NCBI GenBank assembly: GCA_945876935.1
Contig: CAMCQA010000001.1
Span: 62,001 to 126,000, forward strand
From: an uncultured Clostridia bacterium
GTDB taxonomy: Bacteria; Bacillota; Clostridia; Peptostreptococcales; Anaerovoracaceae
Direction of reading: 5' to 3'
DNA: 64,000 bases
This document shows, in pieces, positions 1 through 9,693 of this stretch. Position 1 is the first letter of the stretch, and the number at the start of each line of letters is the position of its first letter. Made by a program: the position numbers and the translations under genes. A model generated the notes under the pieces. That model did no database searches and was not told the DNA's origin. It saw only the letters and a list, made by a program, of their open reading frames with translations.

Positions 1-165
1 AAAGTAACTTGTGCATGTGGCAACACATTTGAAACTAAGTCAGCTTCTGACGAAATGAGATTAGATGTTTGCTCAGCTTGCCATCCGTTCTTTACAGGTC
101 AACAGAAATTCATCAACCGTGGTGGAAGAGTTGAAAAGTTCAAGAACAAGTACAAACTTGACTAA
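1..165 (+). CDS. rpmE: 50S ribosomal protein L31, C-terminal part (truncated by window start)
   Basis: Frame 1 reads [54 protein letters not shown], with the L31 CxC...CxxC zinc motif and HPFFTGQQK signature. Confidence 0.95.
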   Translation, partial: KVTCACGNTFETKSASDEMRLDVCSACHPFFTGQQKFINRGGRVEKFKNKYKLD

Positions 166-170
166 TTATG

Positions 171-199
171 AAGCAGCTTGCGTAGCAGGCTGCTTTTTT
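171..199 (+). terminator. Intrinsic terminator after rpmE
   Basis: AAGCAGC-ttgcgtagcag-GCTGCTT stem followed by T-run. Confidence 0.8.
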
Positions 200-295
200 A
201 GTTAATTTGCAGAACACAATATATACATTACGTATAAATTTTGTTAAACTTATTACATGTGACTTTGATTAACTTTAACAGAAAGGAAAGTTTTT

Positions 296-1616
296 ATGGA
301 GAGATATAAAGAAGTTTTAGTTGAGATAAATAAGCTTAGACTCGGTAATGACAACTTAAAATATCAAGTTAATAAATTAGTCTATAATGGTACACCTAAT
401 TTTTGGGATATTATAGAATATGGAACAAGCAAAAATGGCATGGATAGAAGTGCTCACGAAACTAGATATTCCAGGATGATACGATGGTTAATGGATCCAG
501 GTGAAAACCACAATCAAGGGATTTTTTTTTGTAAGAGCATTAATTAAATCGGTTTCAGAGCAAAATTCAGAGCTAATGGATATAGAAAGTTTATTTCAAG
601 ATAATGAAGATACAATAGAGTGTTATACAGAGAAAGATAATATTGATATTTACTATGTTAATAAAGATAAGAATATCCATGTAGCTATTGAGCTAAAACA
701 GAACTCAAAGGAACATAAAAGAAGCGGTGAAGAGCAATCTCAACTGGCTTATTACAAGTCTAAAGTTGAGGAGTATAGTAGCGCAATTGATAAAGAAACA
801 GCTAAATGTTTTTTCATCTATCTTACACCGATGGGAGAAGAACCAAGTGAAGGTAATAATGACTGGTTTGCCATGGATTATCGAACTATAATGGATATTA
901 TAGATCAGATGGTTGCGCAAAACCATGATTTGGATTTTATAAAAATTGTTAAGGATTTCAGATTAGATTTAGAAAGAACTAGTGCGATTGTCGAAACAAG
1001 CGAAACAAAAGATAGTTTACAGGGAGAAGTTGAAAAATACAAAAAACAGATAGAGGAATTGAGCGATATTATTGATGATGAGAGCGACAACTCTAAAACT
1101 ATTGAACTATCTAAGCTTGCTGTGGAACTTTCTCTAAACAAAGAGGAATTATTTGCTACTATCAAGATTCTGAGAAACATGATTGTTAAACAGGATCATT
1201 CCCCTAATGAGGAAGTAATCAAATTGATTGAAAAAATGATGGAAAAATATGTAGGAGATTCTGAAGCTGCGAAAAATGTATATCATAAAGTAAAGGGATT
1301 GGAAAATTTAGTTTTTAACTATGTTAGAAGAACGAGCAGAAAAGGTCAAGGAATTCAATTTTACTATATAGACTCAGATGGAAACCATATAGCCTCCACA
1401 TATATTTCTGGAGATAAGAGAGGTCTCGTTCCAAACGATAGTTTTTCCTTGTCTTATCACATGGGAGATAAAAGTATAAAATCAGAAATGAAAGCACAAG
1501 ATGTTAAGAAATGCTTAGAAAATTTTGATGGTTTTATTGAAGAATATGAAAAATATCTTAAAGGATTTTCCGACTATATATTGATAGAAGAAAATAAAAG
1601 AAAGAAATCCTATTAA
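296..1616 (+). pseudogene. PD-(D/E)XK nuclease superfamily protein, split into two ORFs (296..547 and 501..1616) at a T9 tract
   Basis: ORF1 ends ...RWLMDPGENHNQGIFF and ORF2 continues FVRALIKSV...DIYYVNKDKNIHVAIELKQNS (D...ExK). Removing one T from the T9 tract at 522-530 joins them into one 439-aa frame. Confidence 0.7.
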
Positions 1617-1628
1617 GTAAGATTTAAG

Positions 1629-1659
1629 CTCTAGTCTATTACCGAGACTAGAGTTTTTT
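1629..1659 (+). terminator. Intrinsic terminator
   Basis: CTCTAGTCT-attaccg-AGACTAGAG then TTTTTT. Confidence 0.8.
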
Positions 1660-1747
1660 ATTGAGAATATCGCAAAGATGACTATAACTAATAAATGTGT
1701 TAAAATTTAATGAGGTATTTTATCTATATTAGCATGGAGATATTTTT

Positions 1748-3913
1748 ATGAAAAGAAAAATAAGTTTATTTTTAATATTTACATTGGCCATAGTAGGTGT
1801 TTTCTCATGGAATCTGATGGCTAAAGATGATGAAGAGGTGTCTATTTTATTTACTCATGACATGCATAGTCATCTTGATGTAGATTTAGTCTATAAAGAT
1901 GGGGAAGTTACTGAAAGAGGTGGCTTTGCAAAGATTAAGACTTTCAAAGATCAGATAGAAGAATCATACCCAGGAACTTTTCTACTTGATGGGGGTGACT
2001 TTGCCATGGGAACGCCTTTTCAGACTATTTTTAGAGAAAAAGCTTCTGAATTAAAAGGGATGGCTGAAATAGGCTTCGATGTCACAACTCTAGGAAATCA
2101 TGAATTTGATTATAGAGCCAAGGGTCTTGCACAAATGTTAACTGAGGCCACAAACTTTGAAAGCCAGAGGGAAGAGCTTGAGAAAAGCAAAAATAATAAA
2201 AATAAAGGCTTAAAGAAAGCTGAAAATAAAAATAAAGAAGATAAAAAATCTAAAGATAGTATAGATAAAAAACATGAAAATAGTAAGGAAGAAGCAGCTG
2301 AAGAAACTCCCAAATACAAGCTTCCTATAATGGTAGCTTCAAATGTTGACTGGGAAGCTTCTATGGATGATAAGAAGCTTCAGAAAGATGCAAAAGAACT
2401 TTATGAAGCTTTCAAAACTTATGGTGGCAAAGAGTATACAATAATAGAAAAAAAGGGCGTTAAGATTGGAGTTATTGGGCTTTTAGGAGAAGAGGCCATA
2501 GAAGATGCACCGTTAGCAGGGTTGAAGTTTGAAAACTATATAGATTGTGCTAAACGTCTTGTAAAAGAAATAAAAGATAAAGAAAAGGTTGATATGATTG
2601 TCGCTTTAAGTCACTCTGGTACAAACCCAGAAAAATGGGAAGAGTCTGAAGATTATAAATTAGCAAAAGAAGTTCCAGAGCTAGATTTGATAATAAGTGG
2701 CCACAGTCATACTGTTTTAGAGGAAGGCAAGCAGGTTGGAGATACACTTATAGCCTCTTGTGGAGCATACAACCAAAATATTGGACATATTGTTTTAGAA
2801 AAGAAGGATGACAGGTGGAAAGCTAAAGAATATAAGATAGTACCGCTTGATAAAAATATAGAAAATGATGAGATAACAGCAAAGATTATAGAAGGCTATA
2901 AGAAAGAAATTGATGAGACATTTTTTAGTAAGTATGGACTAAAAAGCGATCAAGTTATTGCTACTAGTGACTTTGACTTTAAACCTATTGAAGAAATAGG
3001 CGTAGAGCAAGGCGAAGAACCTTTAGGTAATCTTATTACTGATGCATATTTGTATGTAGCAAACCAAAATTTAAAAGAAGGAGAACGCCCTTTTGATCTG
3101 GCCGTTTCGCCGTCTGGAACTATAAGGTCATCTTTTATGGCAGGAGATATAACTGCTACGGACATATTTAATACAAGTTCTCTAGGAATAGGAGAGGATG
3201 AGAAAGTAGGATACCCACTAGTAGATGTATATTTGACTGGTAAAGAATTGAAGGCGATGGCAGAAGTGGATGCAACAGTATCAGATAAGAAAACTGCCGC
3301 TAGAATATATACTAGTGGACTTAGCTATACAATAAATAGACATAGATTATTTTTAAATAGAGCTGTTGACTTCTCATTTGTAGATAAAGATGGAAACAAG
3401 GTTGCAGAAGTTGAAAATGACAAGCTGTATAGAGTTGCAGGAGGCTTATATACATGCCAAATGCTCAGCCTAGTGAAAGATAACTCCTTTGGTCTTTTAT
3501 CAGTTGAGCCAAAAGATGAAAATGGAGAGATAATAACAGATTTCAACAAGAGAATAATAAAGGATAGTAGCGGCGAGGAAATAAAGGAATGGTGGGCACT
3601 AAATCAGTATATGGCAAGCTTTGATGGTAAGGTACCTGAATATTACAAGAGTACTCATAATAGAAAAGTTGTTAATGATACTTATAACCCAGTAGAACTT
3701 TTAAAGCAACCTAACAATATAGCTATAATGCTGCTTTGCATAGTCCTTATACCAATTATTATTATCGTCGGTTTAATAGTTTGGCTTGTAAAGAGGCGAA
3801 ATGATAGAAGAGGATTTGCAAGAAGCATATTTAGAGATGGTGGAAGACACTATAAGCCTTCGAAATTCAATAGAAGGTCAAGTCGATGGAACAAGAAAAG
3901 GAAAAGATGGTAA
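1748..3913 (+). CDS. Bifunctional UDP-sugar hydrolase/5'-nucleotidase-family metallophosphoesterase, signal peptide plus C-terminal TM anchor
   Basis: FTHDMHSHLD, DGGDFAMG, TLGNHEFD, ISGHSHT motifs; N-terminal hydrophobic signal; C-terminal hydrophobic segment followed by K/R-rich tail. Confidence 0.9.
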   Translation: MKRKISLFLIFTLAIVGVFSWNLMAKDDEEVSILFTHDMHSHLDVDLVYKDGEVTERGGFAKIKTFKDQIEESYPGTFLLDGGDFAMGTPFQTIFREKASELKGMAEIGFDVTTLGNHEFDYRAKGLAQMLTEATNFESQREELEKSKNNKNKGLKKAENKNKEDKKSKDSIDKKHENSKEEAAEETPKYKLPIMVASNVDWEASMDDKKLQKDAKELYEAFKTYGGKEYTIIEKKGVKIGVIGLLGEEAIEDAPLAGLKFENYIDCAKRLVKEIKDKEKVDMIVALSHSGTNPEKWEESEDYKLAKEVPELDLIISGHSHTVLEEGKQVGDTLIASCGAYNQNIGHIVLEKKDDRWKAKEYKIVPLDKNIENDEITAKIIEGYKKEIDETFFSKYGLKSDQVIATSDFDFKPIEEIGVEQGEEPLGNLITDAYLYVANQNLKEGERPFDLAVSPSGTIRSSFMAGDITATDIFNTSSLGIGEDEKVGYPLVDVYLTGKELKAMAEVDATVSDKKTAARIYTSGLSYTINRHRLFLNRAVDFSFVDKDGNKVAEVENDKLYRVAGGLYTCQMLSLVKDNSFGLLSVEPKDENGEIITDFNKRIIKDSSGEEIKEWWALNQYMASFDGKVPEYYKSTHNRKVVNDTYNPVELLKQPNNIAIMLLCIVLIPIIIIVGLIVWLVKRRNDRRGFARSIFRDGGRHYKPSKFNRRSSRWNKKRKRW

Positions 3914-4522
3914 ATGAACTTAAGAAATGTAGTGATAGCTAGTCAAAATAAGCATAAAATAGAAGAAATAAACGAAATTTTAAAAGAGTTTAATATGGTA
4001 GGCCTCTCGCTTAAGGATGTTGGCTTAGCCTCTGTGGAAGTGATAGAAGATGGCTTAACTTTTGAAGAGAACTCTTATAAGAAAGCTTATGAGATTATGA
4101 AACTGACTAAAAAGATTACTTTGGCAGATGATTCAGGTTTAGAAGTGAAGGCTTTAAACTGGGAGCCTGGTGTATTTAGTGCTAGGTATGCAGGTGATAA
4201 TGCTACGGATGAGGATAATAATGAGAAACTGATGAAAGCTCTTGAAGGAGTAGCTTTCGAAGATAGAGATGCAAGATATGTTAGTGTTATCACAATGATT
4301 TACCCTGATGGAAGGAAGCTAGTTGCTAGAGGAGAGGTAAAAGGGAAGATAGCTCTTGAAAAATCTGGAGACAAAGGTTTTGGCTACGATCCTTATTTTA
4401 TACCGGAAGGCTATGATAAGACTTTTGGTTGTTTTGAAATGGATGAGAAAAACAAGATAAGTCATAGAGGAGAGGCTCTCATCAAGTTGAGGGATCTTAT
4501 AGAGTCTGAGGAAAGGAAGTAG
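3914..4522 (+). CDS. rdgB: XTP/dITP diphosphatase (RdgB/HAM1 family)
   Basis: ASQNKHKIEEI, ADDSGLEV, GVFSARYAG, GFGYDPYFIPEG motifs. Confidence 0.95.
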   Translation: MNLRNVVIASQNKHKIEEINEILKEFNMVGLSLKDVGLASVEVIEDGLTFEENSYKKAYEIMKLTKKITLADDSGLEVKALNWEPGVFSARYAGDNATDEDNNEKLMKALEGVAFEDRDARYVSVITMIYPDGRKLVARGEVKGKIALEKSGDKGFGYDPYFIPEGYDKTFGCFEMDEKNKISHRGEALIKLRDLIESEERK

Positions 4523-4528
4523 TATTCT

Positions 4529-5371
4529 GTGAAAACTTTTTTTAAAAGATTAAAAGATATGTTATTACTTTCTAAGGAATTGCTACAAAAACCTTATTAT
4601 CAAGGTTTTGCAGCTCAAATTTCCTTTTACTTCATAATGTCTCTAGTTCCATCTCTTCTAATTATTTCTCAAGTAGCATATAGTGTGTTTCAGTCTGATT
4701 GGGATAGAGGAGTTGCATTTATTCTGAATTATTTAAAGGATATTCCTTTTGCTAGTAATTTAGAATCCTTAATAGCCGGAAACAGTGGGGGAGTAAGCAG
4801 CATAGTATTTTTGGTTGTGGCTCTTTGGTCGGCTTCCAAAGCTCAATTTTCACTAATTCGCCTTGCGAATTATACTATGTCAGGTGGTGAATTTACTGAG
4901 AAAAATTTCTTTAGAGAGAGAATAAAAGCGATGCTGAGCATGATGATTCTTTTAGTTATGATTATTTTTGCTATCGTCGTATTGTTATATGGAGAGGGAA
5001 TCTTACTATTTATACTTGGTATATTGTCTTTGGATACAGCTCTAGCTAATATTTGGCTTATTTTGAGATGGCCTTTAGCTATTTTCATATATTTTCTTAT
5101 GATAAGTTACATATATTATATTTTGCCTAGTATGAAAGTTAGATACAAAGATATAATACCGGGAAGCATTTTTGCATCCACAGGGCTTTTAATAGTAACA
5201 TATGCTTACTCTATATACGTTAAAAGTTTTGCCAAGTACAATATTTTATATGGGTCTATGGCTAATATAATAGCAATTTTATTATGGTTCTTCTTCCTCG
5301 CATGGGTCTTATGCATAGGAATGTTATTTAATAAATCATGGATAGAGACTAAAGATAAAGTTGAAAACTAG
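4529..5371 (+). CDS. YihY/BrkB family membrane protein (GTG start)
   Basis: Multi-TM protein with YihY-type YYILPSMKVRYKDIIPGSIFAS region. Confidence 0.85.
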   Translation: MKTFFKRLKDMLLLSKELLQKPYYQGFAAQISFYFIMSLVPSLLIISQVAYSVFQSDWDRGVAFILNYLKDIPFASNLESLIAGNSGGVSSIVFLVVALWSASKAQFSLIRLANYTMSGGEFTEKNFFRERIKAMLSMMILLVMIIFAIVVLLYGEGILLFILGILSLDTALANIWLILRWPLAIFIYFLMISYIYYILPSMKVRYKDIIPGSIFASTGLLIVTYAYSIYVKSFAKYNILYGSMANIIAILLWFFFLAWVLCIGMLFNKSWIETKDKVEN

Positions 5372-5377
5372 CAGTAT

Positions 5378-5416
5378 AAAAAAGACGGATACATATCAAT
5401 CAGTATCCGTCTTTTT
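5378..5416. terminator. Bidirectional terminator between convergent genes
   Basis: AAAAAAGACGGATAC...GTATCCGTCTTTTT inverted repeat. Confidence 0.85.
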
Positions 5417-5473
5417 GTTTTCGTACATATTCTTATTCTATTTCATATATTATCATTATTTTAGATATAGATT

Positions 5474-7105
5474 TTAGAAGAACTTTTCTATATCTTCCTC
5501 TACAGTTCCAATTGGTGCGATACCGAAGTTTTCTACTAGTACGTTAGCAACATTTGGTGATAAGAAAGCTGGAAGAGTAGGACCTAAGTGAATGTTCTTT
5601 ACTCCTAAGTATAAAAGTGATAGAAGAACAATTACAGCTTTCTGTTCATACCAAGCAATATTATAAATGATTGGTAGATCGTTTATATCATCTAGTTCAA
5701 ATACTTCTTTTAGCTTTAGTGCTATAAGAGCTAGAGAGTATGAGTCGTTACACTGTCCAGCATCTAGAACTCTTGGAATACCACCAATATCGCCTAATGG
5801 CAATTTATTATACTTGTATTTTGCACAACCTGCAGTAAGAATTACTGTATCTTCTGGAAGGGCTTTAGCAAAATCGGTATAGTAGTTTCTATCCTTGTGT
5901 CTTCCATCGCAGCCACCCATTACAACAAACTTTTTGATTGCACCGCTCTTTACAGCATCAACTACTTTATCAGCAAGAGCAAATACTTGATTATGAGCAA
6001 AGCCACCAACGATTTCTCCTGTTTCTATTTCTGTAGGAGGCTGGCATGTCTTTGCAAGTTCAATAATCTGAGAGAAATCTTTTTCTCCGTCCTTGCCATC
6101 TATATGAGTGCAACCTGGGAAACCTGCAGATCCAGTTGTGAATACTCTTGATTTGTAGCTTTCTTTTGGAGGCACTATACAGTTTGTAGTCATAAGGATT
6201 GGGCCGTTGAATGACTCAAATTCTTCTTTTTGCTGCCACCAAGCATTTCCATAGTTACCAACGAAGTGAGAGTACTTTTTGAAAGCTGGATAGTAGTGTG
6301 CTGGGAGCATTTCTGAATGAGTATATACATCTACACCTGTTCCTTCTGTCTGTTTTAGAAGCTGCTCCATATCTCTTAAATCATGACCTGAGATAAGAAT
6401 TCCAGGGTTTTTACCTACACCTAGATTTACTGTAGTCATTTCTGGATGTCCGTAGCTTTGAGTATTTGCTCCATCTAATAGAGCCATTCCCTTAACTCCA
6501 CATTCTCCAACCTGAAGAACTAGTGCAGTAAGCTCATCAGCAGAAAGGCTGTCATCTAAAGTTGCTGCAAGGGCTTTCTGTAGAAAAGCATCTACTTCTT
6601 CATCTGTAAATCCTAGAGCATTAGCGTGTTTATTATAAGCTGAAAGTCCTTTCAAGCCATAGATTGTAAGCTCTCTAAGGCTTCTCACATCTTCGTTTTC
6701 AGTAGCTAAAACTCCTACTGTACCAGCAACTTCTTTAATTTTTAATTCGTCTTTATCTGTCCATAGTGCTGGAGCTGCAAGACCTTCTTTATTGTTTAAT
6801 TTAGATAATAGTTCTTCTTTAACATCAATAGTATTTGATATTCTATTTAGGAAAACTTTATCATCAAAGTTTGCATTAGTTATAGTTGTAAATAAATTTA
6901 AAGTAATTAAATAATTTACATCTTTGTTAACTTCTGTTCCTTCTTCTCTAAGTCTTGTTGTAACTTGGGAAAGACCTTTTGTAATATATATTAGAAAATC
7001 CTGAAGGTTAGCTACTTCTGGACTCTTTCCACATACTCCTGCTCTTGTACAACCAACATTTCCAGCCGTTTCCTGACACTGGTAACAAAACATCTTTTCA
7101 TTCAT
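5474..7105 (-). CDS. hcp: Hydroxylamine reductase / hybrid-cluster protein
   Basis: [29 protein letters not shown]-terminus and [34 protein letters not shown] motifs. Confidence 0.97.
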   Translation of the reverse strand: MNEKMFCYQCQETAGNVGCTRAGVCGKSPEVANLQDFLIYITKGLSQVTTRLREEGTEVNKDVNYLITLNLFTTITNANFDDKVFLNRISNTIDVKEELLSKLNNKEGLAAPALWTDKDELKIKEVAGTVGVLATENEDVRSLRELTIYGLKGLSAYNKHANALGFTDEEVDAFLQKALAATLDDSLSADELTALVLQVGECGVKGMALLDGANTQSYGHPEMTTVNLGVGKNPGILISGHDLRDMEQLLKQTEGTGVDVYTHSEMLPAHYYPAFKKYSHFVGNYGNAWWQQKEEFESFNGPILMTTNCIVPPKESYKSRVFTTGSAGFPGCTHIDGKDGEKDFSQIIELAKTCQPPTEIETGEIVGGFAHNQVFALADKVVDAVKSGAIKKFVVMGGCDGRHKDRNYYTDFAKALPEDTVILTAGCAKYKYNKLPLGDIGGIPRVLDAGQCNDSYSLALIALKLKEVFELDDINDLPIIYNIAWYEQKAVIVLLSLLYLGVKNIHLGPTLPAFLSPNVANVLVENFGIAPIGTVEEDIEKFF

Positions 7106-7189
7106 AATCTATATCTCCTTTGCTTTATATATTTAACAATATCATACATAAGTTGTGAGCTTATTATAAAATAAAAATAAACCTGTGTA

Positions 7190-7205
7190 TGTAACAAATG
7201 TTACA
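7190..7205. promoter_or_regulatory. Perfect palindromic Crp/Fnr-type operator upstream of hcp (candidate HcpR-like site)
   Basis: TGTAAC-AAAT-GTTACA; centred 41.5 bp upstream of the TSS predicted from a minus-strand TATAAT at 7168..7163. Confidence 0.7.
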
Positions 7206-7263
7206 AAAACAGATTTATTTAGAATTTATTTTTATTTTAATTTAAGACGGGATAACCATATCT

Positions 7264-7929
7264 TTAGTCATATAATATATCATCCAACAAGTCTAAATTT
7301 ACAACAGTTACAGTTTTTCCTGATAAGCTTATTATTCCCTCATCAGCCATATTATTTAGCTCTCTAGATAGAGATGGTCGTGCTACGCCAAGATAGGAAG
7401 CTAAAGATTCTCTATTGAATGGAAAAGTATAGGTGTTATTTTCATCTATACCATTTGAAATCATCATAGCTAGTTTTTGTCTTAGGCTACCAATAGATAG
7501 AATTTTTACTTTCTCTGTTAGAAAATATGCTTTTTCTGCAAAAATTGTTAGAAGGTTATTAGATATAGTTGAGCTTTTCTCCATAGAGAAGAAAGTCTTT
7601 GGAATGAGTAACACCTCAGTGCCTTTTACATTTGCCATAGTAAAGAAAGAATAGTCTTGATTATTTAAAAAAGCATAAACCTCCCCAAACATTTCTCCCT
7701 TTTTCTCGATGGAAGTTAGCATCACAGCATTGCCAGAGAAAGTATATTTGTTGATAGATACACTGCCATTTAGCAAAATATATATGTACATGGGTTCTTC
7801 GCCTAGATTAAATATAATATCGCCTTTTTCATATGACTTTACTTTTGATCCTGATTGGTCTAGAAACTCGTTTATATCCTTTTCTGATACATTTTTAAAT
7901 AGAGTACTTTCTGATAATACTTGTAGCAT
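7264..7929 (-). CDS. Crp/Fnr family transcriptional regulator
   Basis: cNMP-binding-like N-terminal domain and HTH NRESLASYLGVARPSLSRELNNMADEGII; upstream of and same strand as hcp. Confidence 0.9.
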   Translation of the reverse strand: MLQVLSESTLFKNVSEKDINEFLDQSGSKVKSYEKGDIIFNLGEEPMYIYILLNGSVSINKYTFSGNAVMLTSIEKKGEMFGEVYAFLNNQDYSFFTMANVKGTEVLLIPKTFFSMEKSSTISNNLLTIFAEKAYFLTEKVKILSIGSLRQKLAMMISNGIDENNTYTFPFNRESLASYLGVARPSLSRELNNMADEGIISLSGKTVTVVNLDLLDDILYD

Positions 7930-8114
7930 AAGCCCTCCTTTCTTCTTATGACTTTTTCTTTTGGTATATGTGTTCCATTATACCATATATTTGTAATTGG
8001 TATGTTAATGCCTAGATTGAGTGGGAATTATAATGGGAATTATAAAAAGACTTTTTATATGTAAATTTTAGTTTATTTATAGTTTTTAATTTCCTATTTA
8101 TAGGTCTGTAACCA

Positions 8115-8143
8115 TTGAAAAAAATAGGTCTTTTCTATATAAT
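8115..8143 (+). promoter_or_regulatory. Predicted sigma-A promoter driving the preQ1 leader
   Basis: TTGAAA (8115-8120), 17-nt spacer, TATAAT (8138-8143). Confidence 0.6.
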
Positions 8144-8157
8144 TATAATGTTAAGCT

Positions 8158-8202
8158 AAAGACAGTTCGAGACCATCCTGTCTATAAACAAAACTAAGGA
8201 GG
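8158..8202 (+). ncRNA. PreQ1-I riboswitch
   Basis: AGACAG-TTCGAGACCATC-CTGTCT-ATAAACAAAACTAAGGAGG: short P1 stem, loop, A-rich tail and AACTAAGG abutting the RBS of the downstream COG1738-type transporter. Confidence 0.88.
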
Positions 8203-8207
8203 AAAAA

Positions 8208-8906
8208 ATGAATAATGAATTATCACTTTGTATGTCTGTGCTAGTCATATATGGAGGCACACTGCTGTTTTTTAAGTTTTTTGGGCTTGAAGGCTTATAT
8301 GGTTGGACTATAATAGCTACCATTCTAGCTAATATTGAAGTTCTGATTTTAATCGACGCCTTTGGAATGGAGCAAACCCTGGGCAATGTCATGTTTGCCT
8401 CATCATTTCTAGTGACAGATATTGTAAGTGAGGTATATGGTAAGAAACAGGCGCAGAAAGCTGTTAATATAGGAATTGCTACATCCATTTGTTTTGTAGT
8501 TCTTTCTCAGATATGGTTGCTTTATACACCATCATCAAATGATTTTGCTATGGATAGTATAAGAAATATATTTTCTAATACGCCTAGGCTGATGATTGCT
8601 AGCCTGCTTGTTTATGCCGTTTCACAAAAGTTAGATGTATTTTTATATCATAAGTGGTGGCAGATTACTGAAAAGAAATCGGGCGAAAAAGATAAATACC
8701 TTTGGGTTAGAAATAATGGATCTACTTTAATATCTCAGCTTATAAATATTGTGTTATTTAATTTAGGAGCTTTTGCTGGAGTATTTGATACAGCTACCCT
8801 TATAAATATCACGATTTCAGGGTATGTAATATACATTATTACTAGTCTTCTTGATACACCGTTTGTGTATATTGCTAGAAAGATTAGTAAATCTAAACAA
8901 AATTAA
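8208..8906 (+). CDS. Queuosine precursor transporter (YhhQ/VUT, COG1738-like)
   Basis: Multi-TM protein with VTDIVSEVYGKKQAQKAVNIG and LISQLINIVLFN motifs; downstream of preQ1 riboswitch. Confidence 0.9.
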   Translation: MNNELSLCMSVLVIYGGTLLFFKFFGLEGLYGWTIIATILANIEVLILIDAFGMEQTLGNVMFASSFLVTDIVSEVYGKKQAQKAVNIGIATSICFVVLSQIWLLYTPSSNDFAMDSIRNIFSNTPRLMIASLLVYAVSQKLDVFLYHKWWQITEKKSGEKDKYLWVRNNGSTLISQLINIVLFNLGAFAGVFDTATLINITISGYVIYIITSLLDTPFVYIARKISKSKQN

Positions 8907-8947
8907 AAGACTGTTTAAAATAATTTATAGAATAAAGAAGAAAAGAT

Positions 8948-9637
8948 ATGAAAAACTGTTTACCATTGATGGCTAGGACTTTCGATGAGCTACGAGAGCT
9001 AATAAATAAGTATAATGAAGTTGAAGATATAGATTTGTATGAATTTAGACTCGATGCAATCGATGAAATGCCAAATGAGAAAACCCTAAAAAAAGAGTGG
9101 ATAAGAGCTAGAAAGATTAGCGAGAAGCCTATTGTTTTAACATATAGAACAAGAAGCGAGGGCGGTTATGGCACCATTGAGCTAGGGCGATACAATGACT
9201 TTATTTTAAAGTCTATAAGCAAGCTTGATATAGAGTATATAGATATTGAATTATTCTCATGTATAGAAGATGCTAAAGCCAAAATGTATATGAATATGTG
9301 CCGAAAAAAAGGTATTAAAACTATTTTAAGTAGACATGAGATGCATTTTCCAAAAGAAGCGAGAGATGTTGAACTTTTGCTTATGAGAATGAAATATATA
9401 GGGTGTGATATTCCTAAGCTGGTAGTGTTTGCTCATGACGATGAAACCGCAGATAAACTTTGGGAAGGCGCAAAACAGGCTAAGCTGAACCTTGATAAAG
9501 TTATAGCCATAGCTTCTGGAGAAAAGGGAAGTTGGACTAGAGTTAAAGGAAAAGAGCTTGGTATTTACATGAATTTTCTTAAGTCAGTGGGATCAAGGTC
9601 TGATGATGGAAATAAATTGGGTCAATTACAGTTATAG
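8948..9637 (+). CDS. aroD: Type I 3-dehydroquinate dehydratase
   Basis: DLYEFRLDAI, RTRSEGGYG, IDIELF, SRHEM...KLVVFAHDDETADKL, GSRSDDGNKLGQLQL. Confidence 0.92.
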   Translation: MKNCLPLMARTFDELRELINKYNEVEDIDLYEFRLDAIDEMPNEKTLKKEWIRARKISEKPIVLTYRTRSEGGYGTIELGRYNDFILKSISKLDIEYIDIELFSCIEDAKAKMYMNMCRKKGIKTILSRHEMHFPKEARDVELLLMRMKYIGCDIPKLVVFAHDDETADKLWEGAKQAKLNLDKVIAIASGEKGSWTRVKGKELGIYMNFLKSVGSRSDDGNKLGQLQL

Positions 9638-9693
9638 CAACAACTTCTAAGAATAAAAATTTGTAGTTAATTCGCTTCAGAAAGGAAGCTTAT

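Noticed and set aside
8156-8488. Minus-strand ORF across the preQ1 leader and transporter
   Set aside because: Overlaps riboswitch and a supported CDS; no RBS.
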